Numbered from the stretch's first letter, positions 1-11,149 are shown. The stretch is 64,000 nt of DNA from Camarhynchus parvulus (GCF_901933205.1 NC_044573.1:112713702-112777701), one strand, 5' to 3'. Numbers and translations: made by a program. The notes: generated by a model not told the origin, from the sequence alone.

Positions 1-728
1 ATGATTCCTGACCCAGCATTATCCATAATTCCTGGCCATGGCATTATCCATGATCCCTGGCCATGGCATTATCCATGATCCCTGGCCCTGCATTATCCAT
101 GATTTCTGACCCTGCATTATCCATGATCCCTGGCCCTGCATTATCCATGATTCCTGGCCATGGCATTATCCATGATCCCTGGCCCTGCATTATCTATGAT
201 TCCTGGCCCTGGCATTATCCATGATCCCTGGCCATGGCATTATCCATGATTCCTGGCCCTGGCATTATCCATGATTCCTGACCCTGCATTATCCATGATC
301 CCTGGCCATGGCATTATCCATGATCCCTGGCCCTGCATTATCCATGATCCCTGACCCTGCATTATCCATGATCCCTGGCCCTGCATTATCCATGATCTCT
401 GACCCTGCATTATCTATGATTCCTGGCCATGGCATTATCCATGATTCCTGGCCCTGGCATTATCCGTGATCCCTGGCCATGGCATTGTCCATGATCCCTG
501 GCCATGGCATTATCCATGATCCCTGACCCTGCATTATCCATGATCTCTGACCCTGCATTATCCATGATCCCTGGCCCTGCATTATCCATGATTCCTGACC
601 CTGCATTATCCATGATCCCTGGCCATGGCATTATCCATGATTCCTGGCCCTGGCATTATCCATGATTTCTGGCCCTGCATTATCCATGATCCCTGGCCAT
701 GGCATTATCCATGATTCCTGGCCATGGC
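1..728. repeat. Minisatellite, 24-25 bp unit
   Basis: About 30 head-to-tail copies of a unit containing cattatccatgatccctggc, with alternating ctg and catgg length variants. The array starts before the window. It lies in the DTNB intron. Confidence 0.97.
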
Positions 729-1205
729 ACAGCTCTGGTTGCTCTGGCCTCACCTGCCTTGGCAGTGCTCCCCTCCAGCCCAGCTTCCCCCGTCCCCAGA
801 GTCCTCGAGCTCTGCAGCAAGCATTGGGAAAGCGTTCCAGGAAATGATGGCAGCCGGGAGGAATTTCAATATTTCCCCAGTTTTTCTGTCCTCGCCCACA
901 TTCTGCCTGCAGTGGCTCCCTCCTCTCCCCTTTCCCAGCCAGCCCAGACCTCGAGCTGCAGCTCCCAAGGTCCTGGAGCTGCTCTCCCAGCCCTGTGCAT
1001 CCAGGCAGCCTTTTCTCCCCTGCAGCAGCGGCTGAAGCCACATTAATCATTAATTAATGATTAATCCTTAATCATTGTTTCCATCACCACCCCACAGCAC
1101 TCTCCCCCAGGATGACTCCACACCTCCTTCCCTCCACACACGTCACAGGAGCCTCGGGGGCTCAGCTCGGAGCCAGAATTACTCTTCCCTGCCTCCCCCA
1201 GCTGC
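729..1205. other. Unique intronic sequence with a TTAATTAAT cluster
   Basis: No exon recognised. At 1041-1075 there is a run of overlapping ATTAAT/TTAATTAAT motifs in otherwise GC-rich DNA, a possible remnant of conserved non-coding sequence. Confidence 0.5.
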
Positions 1206-2455
1206 CACCAGAACATCCCAAACGTGCCCAGCTCCTGCTGGCAAGGGCTGGGTTTGCTTCTCCTCATCCTCAGGCGGCTCTGAACATCCCAAATGTGCCC
1301 AGCTCCGGATTCCTATCCTCAGCTGGCCTGAATCCCAAACGCTCGCCCCTCCTGGCAAGGACTGGCCTTGCTGCTCCTCATCCTGAGCTGCCTCTGAGCA
1401 TCCCAAACGTGCCCAGCTCCTCCTGGCAAGGACTGGGGTCATTGCTCCTCATCCTCAGCTGGCTCTGAACATCCCAAACATGCCCAGCTCCTCCTGGCAA
1501 GGACTGGGTTTGCTTCTCCTCATCCTCAGCTGGTTCTGAACATCCCAAACATCCCCAGCCCCTCTGAACATCCCAAATGTGCCCAGCCCTTCTGGCAAGG
1601 ACTGGCTTTCCCTCTCCTGAGCTGCCTCTGGCATCCCAACTTACAGTCCTCCTGGCAAGACTGGGTTTGTTTCTCTCATCCTCAGCTTTGAAATCCCAAG
1701 ACCAGCCCCTGAACATCCCAAACATGCCCAGCTCCTCCTGGCAAGGACTGGGCTCATTGCTCCTCATCCTCAGCTGGCTCTGAACATCCCCAGCCCCTCT
1801 GAACATCCCAAACGTGCCCCAGTCCCTCCTGGCAAGGACTGGGGTCACTGCTCCTCATCCTGAGCTGGCTCTGAATGTCCCCAGTCCCTCCTGGCAAGGA
1901 TTGGCTTCGCTGCTCCTCATCCTGAGCTGCCTCTGAGCATCCCAAACGTGCCCAGCCCCACCTGGCAAGGACTGGGCTCCGGTTTTTGAAGGTTTTCCTT
2001 TTGCTGCTCCTCATCCTGAGCTGGCTCTGAACATCCCCAGCCCCGCTGAACTTCCCCAGCCCCTCCTGGCAAGGACTGGGCTCTCTGCTCCTCATCCTCA
2101 GCTGGTTCTGAGCATCCCCAGCTCCTCCTGGCAAGGACTGGGTTTGCTGCTCCTCACCCTGAGCTGGCTCTGAGCATCCCAAAGGTGCCCCAGCCCCTCT
2201 GAGCATCCCAAACGTGCCCCAGCCCCTCTGAACATCCCAAACGTGCCCCAGCCCCTCGTGGCAAGGACTGGGCTCACTGCTCCTCACCCTGAGCTGCTTC
2301 TGAACATCCCCAGCCCCTCTGAACATCCCAAACGTGCCCCAGCCCCTCTGAGCATCCCAAACGTGCCCCAGCCCCTCTGAACATCCCAAAGGTGCCCCAG
2401 CCCCTCGTGGCAAGGACTGGGCTCACTGCTCCTCACCCTGAGCTGCCTCTGCACA
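1206..2455. repeat. Minisatellite, about 70 bp unit with shorter derivatives
   Basis: The unit has the recurring pieces cctggcaaggactgggctca, ctgctcctcatcctcagctg and ctctgaacatcccaaacgtg. Some copies are full length and others keep only the last piece (about 28 bp, around 2190-2390). Around 17-20 degenerate copies. Confidence 0.93.
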
Positions 2456-3045
2456 GCTCCTCAGGTGATGTCCTGCAGGTGCCGCGGGTCTCTGGGGCTC
2501 TGAACGCCCCCAGAGGGGTCCCAGCAGGGGCTGGATGTGGCACCCAGCGCCCTGTGGGGTCAGGCACAGCTGGGAGGGTTTTCCCTGCCCCAGGCTGTCG
2601 TTCCTCCTGCCCAGCCCTGGCTGGGTGGTTTCCCTGCAGCTCAGGGAGCTCCGAGTGGCAGTAATCGGGTTTTACCGTGCACAGCCTCTCCTCTGCTGAC
2701 AGGAACAATGACGTGCAGCTCTGTCAGCTTTCTTTCCATGAGTCAGCTGGTTTTCCCCTCGAAGCTGCCTTTTCTAAGTGTCTGCAACGTTTCCATTCCT
2801 CAGCAAGACAACTGCTCCTCTGCCACTGCTTTTTCTGCACTTCTCCACTTCTGGGCAGGAATTGGGAATGTCCAAATGTAGAAAATGGGGGTTTCTGTAA
2901 AAACCTCCCCAGGCCAACTCACCTGCCTGATCCAGGTTTTGAACCCAGCACAATTCCATTCTGTGTTCACCATTTGAGCCACAAGTGTCCCTGGTGCTGC
3001 TGTGCAGGATCCATCAGATCCACCTGAATCCCCATTTCCCCAGGC
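2456..3045. other. Unique intronic sequence
   Basis: No tandem structure and no recognised exon. A ggttttgaaccc box at about 2934-2945 resembles a tRNA B box, but no A box or cloverleaf is visible. Confidence 0.5.
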
Positions 3046-3683
3046 CTGGCTTCTGCTGGGTCTGGTTTAACTCAGCTGGGCCTGGTTTAACTCAGCTGGG
3101 TCTGGTTTAACTCAGCTGGGCCTGGTTTAACTCAGCTGGGCCTGGTTTAACTCTGCTGGGCTTGGTTTAACTCAGCTGGGCTTGGTTTAACTCAGCTGGG
3201 CTTGGTTTAACTCAGCTGGGTCTGGTTTAACTCAGCTGGGCTTGGTTTAACTCTGCTGGGCCTGGTTTAACTCGGGTCTGGTTTAACTCGGCTGGGCTTG
3301 GTTTAACTCGGCTGGGCTTGGTTTAACTCTGCTGGGCTTGGTTTAACTCAGTTTTTTTACTTGCTGGGCTTGGTTTAACTCGGCTGGGTCTGGTTTAACT
3401 CAGCAGGGTCTGGTTTAACTCAGCTGGGCTTGGTTTAACTCTGCTGGGCTTGGTTTAACTCTGCTGGGCTTGGTTTAACTCTGCTGGGTGTGGTTTAACT
3501 CAGCTGGGCTTGGTTTAACTCGGCTGGGTGTGGTTTAACTCAGCTGGGCTTGGTTTAACTCGCTGGGTCTGGTTTAACTCTGCTGGGTCTGGTTTAACTC
3601 GGCTGGGTCTGGTTTAACTCGGCTGGGTCTGGTTTAACTCTGCTGGGTCTGGTTTAACTCGGCTTGGTTCTCGCTGGGTTGGT
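3046..3683. repeat. Minisatellite, 20 bp unit (first copy of a duplicated array)
   Basis: About 31 copies of ggtttaactcagctgggctt and close variants (cag/cgg/ctg at one site, cct/tct/ctt at another). An insertion of ttttttacttg interrupts it near 3351. The same unit forms the array at 6636-7370. Confidence 0.97.
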
Positions 3684-3756
3684 TTACCTCTCCTGGCCCA
3701 TCTCTGCCCTGCATTTCCATCCTGCTCACCCACAGCAGCCAAGTCAGTTCCTCCCA
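3684..3756. repeat. Duplicated flank of the 20 bp array, copy 1
   Basis: This 73-bp non-repetitive segment matches 7371-7443 with one mismatch (t/c in the aagtcag-ctcc stretch). It shows that array and flank were copied together. Confidence 0.95.
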
Positions 3757-3795
3757 ACATTTGGGCTGAGAAAGGGGGGTGTCCCCAGGTCATTT

Positions 3796-4268
3796 CAAAT
3801 CTTTAATTATTTTTATTTATTAATCTAGTATTAGTAGTGTTATATAGTAGTATTATGTAATAATAATAATAATAAAAACAAAAATAAAACTACATTATAT
3901 TATTAATTAAATAATTATATATTATAATTTTAAAAATATATAATTATAATATATAATTATATAATTTTATATTATACATTATTATATAATATATATATTA
4001 TATAATTATGTATAATATTATATAATTATTATGTATAATATAATATATGTGATATTATTAATATATTATATTATATTATATTATATTATATTATATTATA
4101 TTATATTATATTATATTATATTATATTATATTATATTATATTACATATTATTATAACAATAAATTTTATAACAATAATTTATAACAATAATAATTATTAT
4201 AACAATTTAATAAAAATAAAAATAAATATATAATATTAATAATATTATTAATAATGATGATGATAGTG

Positions 4269-4312
<44 letters not shown>
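3796..4312. repeat. AT-rich low-complexity block with (ATTAT)n and (TAA)n
   Basis: Nearly pure A/T. A perfect 5-bp attat repeat runs from about 4066 to 4143 and a taa trinucleotide repeat from about 4269 to 4312. No gene. Confidence 0.95.
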
Positions 4313-4313
<1 letters not shown>

Positions 4314-4790
4314 TTTTGTTTGTTTAATTAATGCCTCTGCTTGGTATTTGTCCCCTCGTGAGCCCCTTCTCCCCCTGCCTGTGCTCTCCAGCACAGTTTG
4401 GCTCTGGTGTTCCCTCTCCCCCTCGGCATTCCCATCTCCCTTCCCTTTGCCACAGCCACCACAGCCCCTGCTGCCAGCCCTCTGCCACAATCCTGCCGTT
4501 TGTTTGCTGTTCCCATCTCCTCTCAGCTTTCCTGCCCTTTCTCCTGTTCCTCACTGATGTGAGCTTCCCAGTCATTCATCCCCCTTTTCCTTTCATTGTT
4601 ATCCCAGAAAATGCGATTATGCCACTGGAATCTCCCCGTTCCTTCAGGAATTATTAGAAATTTATATCAGCAGGCAAAAAACCCAACTCTTTAATGAACT
4701 CTGCAGGGGCTCTTGGCTGTGATGCTGAGGGCTGGGCTGCAGGAGGGCAGGAATGCTCCCTGGACAAGGAGGTGCTTGTCATCTATCCAT
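4313..4790. other. Unique intronic sequence
   Basis: C/T-rich but not clearly repeated; no exon, promoter or RNA gene recognised. Confidence 0.5.
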
Positions 4791-5587
4791 GGATATCCCA
4801 TGGAAATCCCATGGAAATCCCGTGGAAATTCCGTGGAAATTCCATGGAAATCCCATGGAAATCCCATAGAAATCCCGTGGAAATCCCATGGAAATCCCGT
4901 GGAAATCCCGTGGAAATCCCATGGAAATCCCGTGGAAATCCCATAGAAATCCCGTCGATATCCTGTGGAAATTCCATGGAAATCCCATGGAAATCCCGTG
5001 GAAATTCCATGGAAATCCCATAGAAATCCCATGGAAATCCCATGGAAATCCCATGGAAATCCCATGGAAATCCCGTGGAAATTCCATGGAAATCCCATGG
5101 AAATCCCGTGGAAATCCCATGGAAATCCCGTGGAAATTCCATGGAAATCCCATGGAAATCCCATAGAAATTCCGTGGAAATCCCATGGAAATCCCATGGA
5201 AATTCCGTGGAAATCCCATAGAAATCCCATAGAAATCCCATGGAAATCCCATGGAAATCCCATAGAAATCCCGTCGATATCCCGTGGAAATGCCGTGGAA
5301 ATCCCATAGAAATCCCGTGGAAATCCCATGGAAATCCCATAGAAATTCCGTGGAAATCCCGTGGAAATCCCATAGAAATCCCATGGAAATCCCATAGAAA
5401 TCCCATGGAAATCCCGTGGAAATCCCTTAGAAATCCCATGGAAATCCCGTGGAAATCCCGTGGAAATCCCGTGGAAATTCCGTGGAAATTCCGTGGAAAT
5501 CCCATAGAAATCCCATAGAAATCCCACGGAAATCCCGTGGAAATCCCATAGAAATCCCATAGAAATCCCATGGAAATCCCGTGGATC
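4791..5587. repeat. Minisatellite, 11 bp unit
   Basis: About 72 copies of atggaaatccc with variants cgtggaaatcc, catagaaatcc and attcc endings. Because 3 units equal 33 bp and no unit contains a stop codon, frames on both strands stay open for hundreds of codons. These are not genes. Confidence 0.98.
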
Positions 5588-5705
5588 CACTCCTTTTGAG
5601 GTCCTGCCCTTGAGGTTTTCCTTTTGTTGAGATGCAGAACAGAGTTTGTGTCCTCCCTCATTTCTCCTTTTCCATTTTGAGTTCCTCTCTCTGGACCCGT
5701 CCTGC

Positions 5706-6130
5706 AGGGATTTGGGGGTTGGGATTTGAGGATGGGGGATTTGGGGGTTTGGGGATTGGGGGTTGGGATTTGGGGGTTTGGGGATTGGGGGTTTAGGGAT
5801 TTGGGTGTTGGGGATTTGGGGATTGGGATTTGGGGGTTGGGATTTGGGGATGGGGGATTTGGGGATGGGGGATTTGGGGGTTTAGGGATTTGGGGATTGC
5901 GGATTTTTGGGGATTTGGGGGTTTAGAGATTGTGGGTTTGGGGATTTGGGGGTTTGGTGATTTGGGGATTGGGAATTTCAGGATTTTGGGGGGTTTGGGG
6001 GGATTTGGGGGTTTGGGATTTGGGGGTTTGGGGATTTGGGAGTTTGGGGATTTTGGGACTTGGGGATTGGGGTTTGGGGACTTGGGGCTTTGGGGATTTT
6101 TGGGGATTGGGGATTTGGGGGATTTGGGGC
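5706..6130. repeat. G-rich minisatellite, about 8-9 bp unit
   Basis: Irregular repetition of gatttggg and gtttgggg with short G-runs every few bases on the + strand. Potential G-quadruplex former. Ends into unique sequence near 6130. Confidence 0.93.
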
Positions 6131-6550
6131 TGGGTTCCTGGCAGTGGCCTGCAGGCTGAGCTGGCTCACAGCCCAGTTCTCAGCTGCTCCGTGCTCCCCA
6201 CGCCAGCCCAGCCTCCAGAGCTGCGAGTGAGGCTCTGCTCTGCCTCTGTGCTCGTGACTCATCCCAACCTCTATGTCATCAGGAAGTGTCATTAGAGCCA
6301 GGTTATTTTTGTGCTCCTAATTACAACACGAGGTGGATGGATCCCTGAGGAATTCCTCCTGGATCCCCCAGCCCGGGGTTGTCTTTCAGAGCCCGTTCTC
6401 TCCTGGATTTTACGAGGATGCAGAGCCACAGGTCTCAGCGTGGAGCTGAGCTCACAAACCCTTCAGGGACAGCCCCAAACACCCCTGGGTGCCCTGCAGG
6501 TCCCTCCTGGTGGCTCCTTTTTTGTCCTGGGACATTTCAGGGTCACAAAT
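6131..6550. other. Unique intronic sequence
   Basis: No recognised exon or repeat up to the ATP6-derived fragment. Confidence 0.5.
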
Positions 6551-6625
6551 GAGATTGTCAGACTAACTATCCTAGAAGTGGCAGTAGCGATAATTCAAGC
6601 CTATGTCTTCGTACTCCTACTGAGC
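6551..6625 (+). pseudogene. Nuclear mitochondrial insert (NUMT): 3' part of ATP6
   Basis: Read in the frame starting at 6551, this short stretch gives E-I-V-R-L-T-I-L-E-V-A-V-A-(I/M)-I-Q-A-Y-V-F-V-L-L-L-S. That is the C-terminal membrane helix of vertebrate mitochondrial ATP synthase subunit a, with the bird-like VFVLLLS ending. One codon is ATA, which reads Met in the mitochondrial code and fits the mitochondrial gene better than Ile. The match stops at about 6625 where the sequence turns into tggtttgacgcagctgg and then a 20-bp tandem array. It is a fragment of about 75 bp, not expressed as a protein. The homology is from memory of the family. Confidence 0.85.
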
Positions 6626-6635
6626 TGGTTTGACG

Positions 6636-7370
6636 CAGCTGGGCTTGGTTTAACTCAGCTGGGTCTGGTTTAACTCTGCTGGGTCTGGTTTAACTCGGTT
6701 GGGCTTGGTTTAACTCTGCTGGGTCTGGTTTAACTCTGCTGGGTCTGGTTTAACTCGGCTGGGCTTGGTTTAACTCTGCTGGGTCTGGTTTAACTCGGCT
6801 GGGCTTGGTTTAACTCAGCTGGGCTTGGTTTAACTCAGCTGGGTCTGGTTTAACTCTGCTGGGTCTGGTTTAACTCGGCTGGGCTTGGTTTAACTCAGCT
6901 GGGCTTGGTTTAACTCAGCTGGGTCTGGTTTAACTCTGCTGGGCCTGGTTTAACTCGGCTGGGCTTGGTTTAACTCGGCTGGGTCTGGTTTAACTCTGCT
7001 GGGTCTGGTTTAACTCAGTTGAGTCTGGTTTAACTCTGCTGGGTCTGGTTTAACTCGGCTGGGCTTGGTTTAACTCGGCTGGGTCTGGTTTCACTCTGCT
7101 GGGTCTGGTTTAACTCAGCTGGGCTTGGTTTAACTCGGCTGGGCTTGGTTTAACTCGGCTGGGTCTGGTTTAACTCGGCTGGGCTTGGTTTAACTCGGCT
7201 GGGCTTGGTTTAACTCGGCTGGGTCTGGTTTAACTCTGCTGGGTCTGGTTTAACTCGGCTGGGCTTGGTTTAACTCGGCTGGGTCTGGTTTAACTCTGCT
7301 GGGTCTGGTTTAACTCGGCTGGGCTTGGTTTAACTCGGCTGGGTCTGGTTTAACTCGGCTGGGCTTGGCT
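6636..7370. repeat. Minisatellite, 20 bp unit (second copy of a duplicated array)
   Basis: About 37 copies of the same ggtttaactcggctgggctt unit as the array at 3046-3683, more regular than the first. It begins a few bases after the ATP6 fragment. Confidence 0.97.
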
Positions 7371-7443
7371 TTACCTCTCCTGGCCCATCTCTGCCCTGCA
7401 TTTCCATCCTGCTCACCCACAGCAGCCAAGTCAGCTCCTCCCA
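7371..7443. repeat. Duplicated flank of the 20 bp array, copy 2
   Basis: Matches 3684-3756 at 72 of 73 positions; similarity ends at 7443. Confidence 0.95.
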
Positions 7444-7735
7444 GCGCTTTGTCTTGTTTGGTTTCTGGCTGGCTTTTGGATGTATCACGGGTGTGTTTGT
7501 AGAGTCTCAGTAGTTTCGTAGTTTGAGTAGGGAGCTGACAATGTGGGGATAAGGGGTGGGATGTCCTGGGTTCACCACGTGATGCTTTTATCCCCAATTC
7601 CTCTCGTCTGTTTATGCTCAATAGTAATTTTTGCACCTTTAAGACTTGTTCTGAGTGAGAGGGAGGGGAGGCAGCTGTGGCCTTGAGGACACGGTGTCAG
7701 CCCGGTGCTGCCCGTCCCTGCTGCCACGGCCGGGT
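7444..7735 (+). mobile_element. Candidate endogenous retrovirus 3' end (polypurine tract and LTR)
   Basis: A purine tract (ggggataaggggtggga, 7545-7561) is followed at once by tgtcctgggttcaccacg, which looks like an LTR beginning with TG. The following stretch (gtttatgctcaatag, tgcacctttaagacttg) is unlike the neighbouring repeats. The internal part before 7545 and the LTR 3' end are not defined. No retroviral coding sequence is present. Needs comparison with a bird repeat library. Confidence 0.5.
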
Positions 7736-7744
7736 GCTGTGCAG

Positions 7745-7773
7745 CTCCTCCTCCTCCTCCTCCTCCTCCTCCC
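7745..7773. repeat. (CTC)n trinucleotide repeat
   Basis: About ten ctc units. Confidence 0.95.
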
Positions 7774-7849
7774 TCACCCCTGCCTGGCATTGCTTTCCCA
7801 GATTTTTGCCGTTTTCCTGAAAATGCTGGGGCAAGAGCAGCCCTTGGGC

Positions 7850-8347
7850 AGACCCAGCGTGGCTGCAGAGCCCTCTGGGGATGGAGGGACAGGAGCCAGG
7901 GAGTGATCCCAGTGCCAGAGGGCAGGGCTGGGTGGGATCTTGGCAATGAGGAATTGTTCCCTGGCAGGGCTGGATGGGATATTGGGAATTGGGAATTGTT
8001 CCCTGGCAGGGCTGGATGGGATCTTGGCAATGAGGAATTGTGCCCTGGCAGGGCTGGATGGGATTTTGGGGATTGGGAATTGTTCCCTGGCAGGGCTGGA
8101 TGGGATATTGGCAATGAGGAATTGTTCCCTGGCAGGGCATGGATGGGATTTTGGGAATTGGGAATTGTTCCCTGGCAGGGTGGGCAGCCCTGGCACAGGG
8201 TGCCCACCCTGGATCCCTGGCAGTACCCAAGGCCAGGCTGGACACTGGGACACCCTGGCACAGTGGCAGTGTCCCTGCCATGGCAGGGGTGGCACTGAAT
8301 GGGCTTTGAGATCCCTCCCAACCCCAACCATCCCCTAATTCCATGAA
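7850..8347 (+). mobile_element. CR1 non-LTR retroposon, 3' end, with an internal expansion
   Basis: Shows the usual avian CR1 order: agggacaggagccagggagtg, the ggcagggctggatgggat block, gccaggctggacactggg, ctggcacagtggcagtgtcc, the ccatggcaggggtggcac block and a tail ending ccaaccccaaccatc...attccatgaat. The 42-bp segment at 7921-8180 is repeated about six times, so a minisatellite has grown inside the element. No reverse transcriptase coding sequence. Confidence 0.85.
7921..8180. repeat. 42 bp tandem repeat inside the CR1 element
   Basis: About six copies of a unit built from ggcagggctggatgggatat and tgggaattgggaattgttcc; copies alternate between ttggcaatgagg and ttgggaattggg versions. Confidence 0.93.
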
Positions 8348-9072
8348 TTTGATGTTTTCTGGGTGAGCAGAGGCGTCTCTGCCCGGTCTGAGCAGCAGCC
8401 GTGGGGACACTCCTCACTCTGCTCTCGCATGGAGCTCCCAGGCTGGGTTTTTTTGGTAAGAACAGGGAAATCAGACCCTGCCCGTGTCCCTGGAGTGCAG
8501 GGAAATGCTGGGACAGAGCTGTGCTGCCAGGGCTGGACGCTCTCACAATCAGAGACCCCACAATCAGAGACCCCACAATCAGGGTCTTTGCTCTTTCAGT
8601 ACCCCCGGCGACAGCTCCCAGCCTTGAACCCCAAGCAGGGAAAGCAAAGCCGGGCTAATTCGGACAAATGACTCCTTTATCCTTTGCAATCCCCGCCGGG
8701 CTTGGCCCGGGAGGGGATGGGGAGCCGGAGCAGCCCCGGGCGGCCCCGGTGCCGGTGGAACAATCCCGATGGAGCATCTTGAGCGCAGCAGCTCCGGGAC
8801 CCCCGCCCGGGCCCCGCCGGCTGGGGAGGGGGGCAGCACATGGCCCCAGCCCTGTGGAAACGGCGGATGAAAGCAAAAATGTCAGGCTTTGAAAGGAAAA
8901 GGCGGCGTTCTGTGTGGTAACCGAGGTTTTATTGTTTCCTGATCCATGCCGCAGCTGGGGGGATGGAGGGGAATGAAAACAAACAGCGCTGCGGCAATGG
9001 GGAGATCAAAGGGATCGGGAACGGGACCTGATGGGGGGCGCGGGGGGCTGGGGGCAGCAGGGGCCCGGCCGG
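8348..9072. other. Unique sequence, GC-rich from about 8690
   Basis: Contains three copies of a 15-bp unit acaatcagagacccc at 8547-8585. The part 8690-8840 is CpG-rich with no tandem order. No exon recognised. Confidence 0.5.
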
Positions 9073-9660
9073 GGAACCCCCTGGGCTTGGGATCCCCCCT
9101 GTCCTGCCCAGGGAACCCCCTTGCCAGGGAACCCCCCTACCTGGGAACCCCCTGCCCTGTGAACCCCCTCTCCTGTGAACCCCCTGTCCCTGGAACCCCC
9201 CGGGCCTGGGAACCCCCCTTCCAGGGATCCCCCCTGTCCTGCCCAGGGAAGCCCCCTGTTCCAGGACCCCCCTACCTGGGAACCCCCTGCCCTGCCAGGG
9301 AACACCCCTGCTCTGCCCAGGGAACCCCTGCCCCTGGAATCCCCCTGTCCTGTGAACCCCCCTGCCCCAAGAACCCCCCAGGCATGGGAACCCCCCTGTC
9401 CTGAGACCCCCTACCCTGGGAACCCCTGGGCCTGGGAACCCCCCTGTCCTGCCCAGGGAACCCCCCTGTCCCAAGAGCCCCCCTGCCCTGTGAACCTCCT
9501 GTCCTGTGAACCCCCTGGGCTTGGGAACCCCCCTGTCCTGCCCAGGGAACACCCCTGCCCTGGAACCCCCTGGGCCTGGGAACACCCCCGTCCTGTGAAC
9601 CCCCTGTCAGGGGACCCCCCTGTCCCTAGAACCCCCCTGCCAGGGAACCCCCCTGCCCTG
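9073..9660. repeat. C-rich minisatellite, irregular 13-25 bp units
   Basis: Repeated gggaacccccctgtcctgcc and gggaaccccctgggcctggg pieces with many runs of five or six C on the + strand (G-runs on the - strand). Confidence 0.93.
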
Positions 9661-10295
9661 GGGACACAGCCTGGTCACCCCGATGTCCCCATACAGCTCC
9701 CACCCTCCCTGGGGACACAGTCCAGTCACATTCCTATACCTTGGATGCTGCCACCCTCCCTGGGGACACTGATGTCCCCACACAGCTGCCACCCTCCCGG
9801 GGGACTCGATTTGGTCACATTCCTGTCCCTATGCAGCTGCCACCCTCCCTGGGGACAGGGTCTGGTCACATTCCCGTCTCCAGGCAGCTGCCACCCTTAC
9901 TGGGGACTGGATTTGGCCACGCTGTTGTCCCCAGGGTGCTGCCACTCTTCATGAGGACAAGGACTGGTCACACTGATGTCCCCAGGCTGCTGCCACCCAC
10001 CCTGGGGACAGGGTCAGCTCACATTCCTATATCTTGGCTGCTGCCGCCTTCTCTGGGGACATGACCTGGCCACGATGCCATTCCCAGGCAGCTGCCACCC
10101 TTACTGGGGACACAGTCTGGTCACATCCCTGTCCCCAGGCTGCTGCCACTTCATTGGGGACAAGGTCTGGTCACATCCCTGTCCCCAGGCAGCTGTGACC
10201 ATCCCTAGGGACATGGTTTGGCCATGCTGCTGTCCCTGTGCAGCTGCCACCCTCCCTGGGGACAGGGTTGGGTCACACTGCTGTCCCCTGGCAGG
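9661..10295. repeat. Minisatellite, about 50-58 bp unit
   Basis: Recurring pieces ctgccaccctccctggggac, agtctggtcacattcctgtc and cccaggcagctgcc; about 11-12 diverged copies. Confidence 0.92.
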
Positions 10296-11012
10296 GAGAT
10301 GTGCCAGGTCCTGGGCAGGGGATGTGCCGGGTCCTGGCAGGATGATGTGCCGGGTCCTGGCAGGGAGATGTGCCGGGTCCTGGCAGGACAATGTGCCGGG
10401 TCCTGGCAGGGGATGTGCCGGGTCCTGGCAGGGAGATGTGCTGGGTCCTGGCAGGGGATGTGCCGGGTCCTGGCAGGACAATGTGCCGGGTCCTGGCAGG
10501 GGATGTGCCAGGTCCTGGCAGGGGATGTGCCGGGTCCCGGCAGGGGATGTGCCGGGTCCTGCCCTGGCAGGGGATGTGCCGGGTCCTGCCCTGGCAGGAT
10601 GATGTGCTGGGTCCTGGCAGGGGATGTGCTGGGTCCTGGCAGGATGATGTGCCGGGTCCTGGCAGGGGATGTGCCGGGTCCTGGCAGGATGATGTGCTGG
10701 GTCCTGGCAGGAGATGTGCCGGGTCCTGGCCGGCAGGATGTGCCGGGTCCTGGCAGGAGAATGTGCCGGGTCCTGGCAGGATGATGTGCCGGGTTCTGGC
10801 AGGACAATGTGCCGGGTCCTGGCAGGGAGATGTGCCGGGTCCTGGCAGGATGATGTGCCGGGTTCTGGCAGGAGAATGTGCCGGGTCCTGGCAGGATGAT
10901 GTGCCGGGTCCTGGCAGGGGATGTGCCGGGTCCTGGCAGGATGATGTGCCGGGTCCTGCCCTGGCAGGGGATGTGCCGGGTCCTGGCAGGGGATGTGCCG
11001 GGTCCTGCCCGT
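10296..11012. repeat. Minisatellite, 22 bp unit
   Basis: About 33 copies of gatgtgccgggtcctggcag with variable gg, ga, aca and atgat joints. Long open frames on both strands here are repeat artefacts. Confidence 0.97.
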
Positions 11013-11149
11013 GTCCCCCCATGTCTCCCAGCCCAGGCCATTGTGCATCTGGTCAGTGATCTGCTTTTGGGCCATTCCAGGTGAGTTTTTGGTGGGATTG
11101 GCCACGGGCCATGCCCTGATCCCTCACCTGGGATGGATCCTGAGGTCCT

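Noticed and set aside
2925..2960. Possible tRNA or tRNA-derived SINE around ggttttgaaccc
   Set aside because: No A box at the right distance, no cloverleaf, no A-rich tail.
4691..5661. Long open frames of about 300 codons with FPWDFHGIS-type repeats on the - strand
   Set aside because: Created by an 11-bp unit without stop codons; several frames are open at once and no start, splice or domain signal supports a protein.
3046..7370. 20-bp regular repeats considered as a CRISPR array
   Set aside because: Units are contiguous with no unique spacers, and the genome is a vertebrate.
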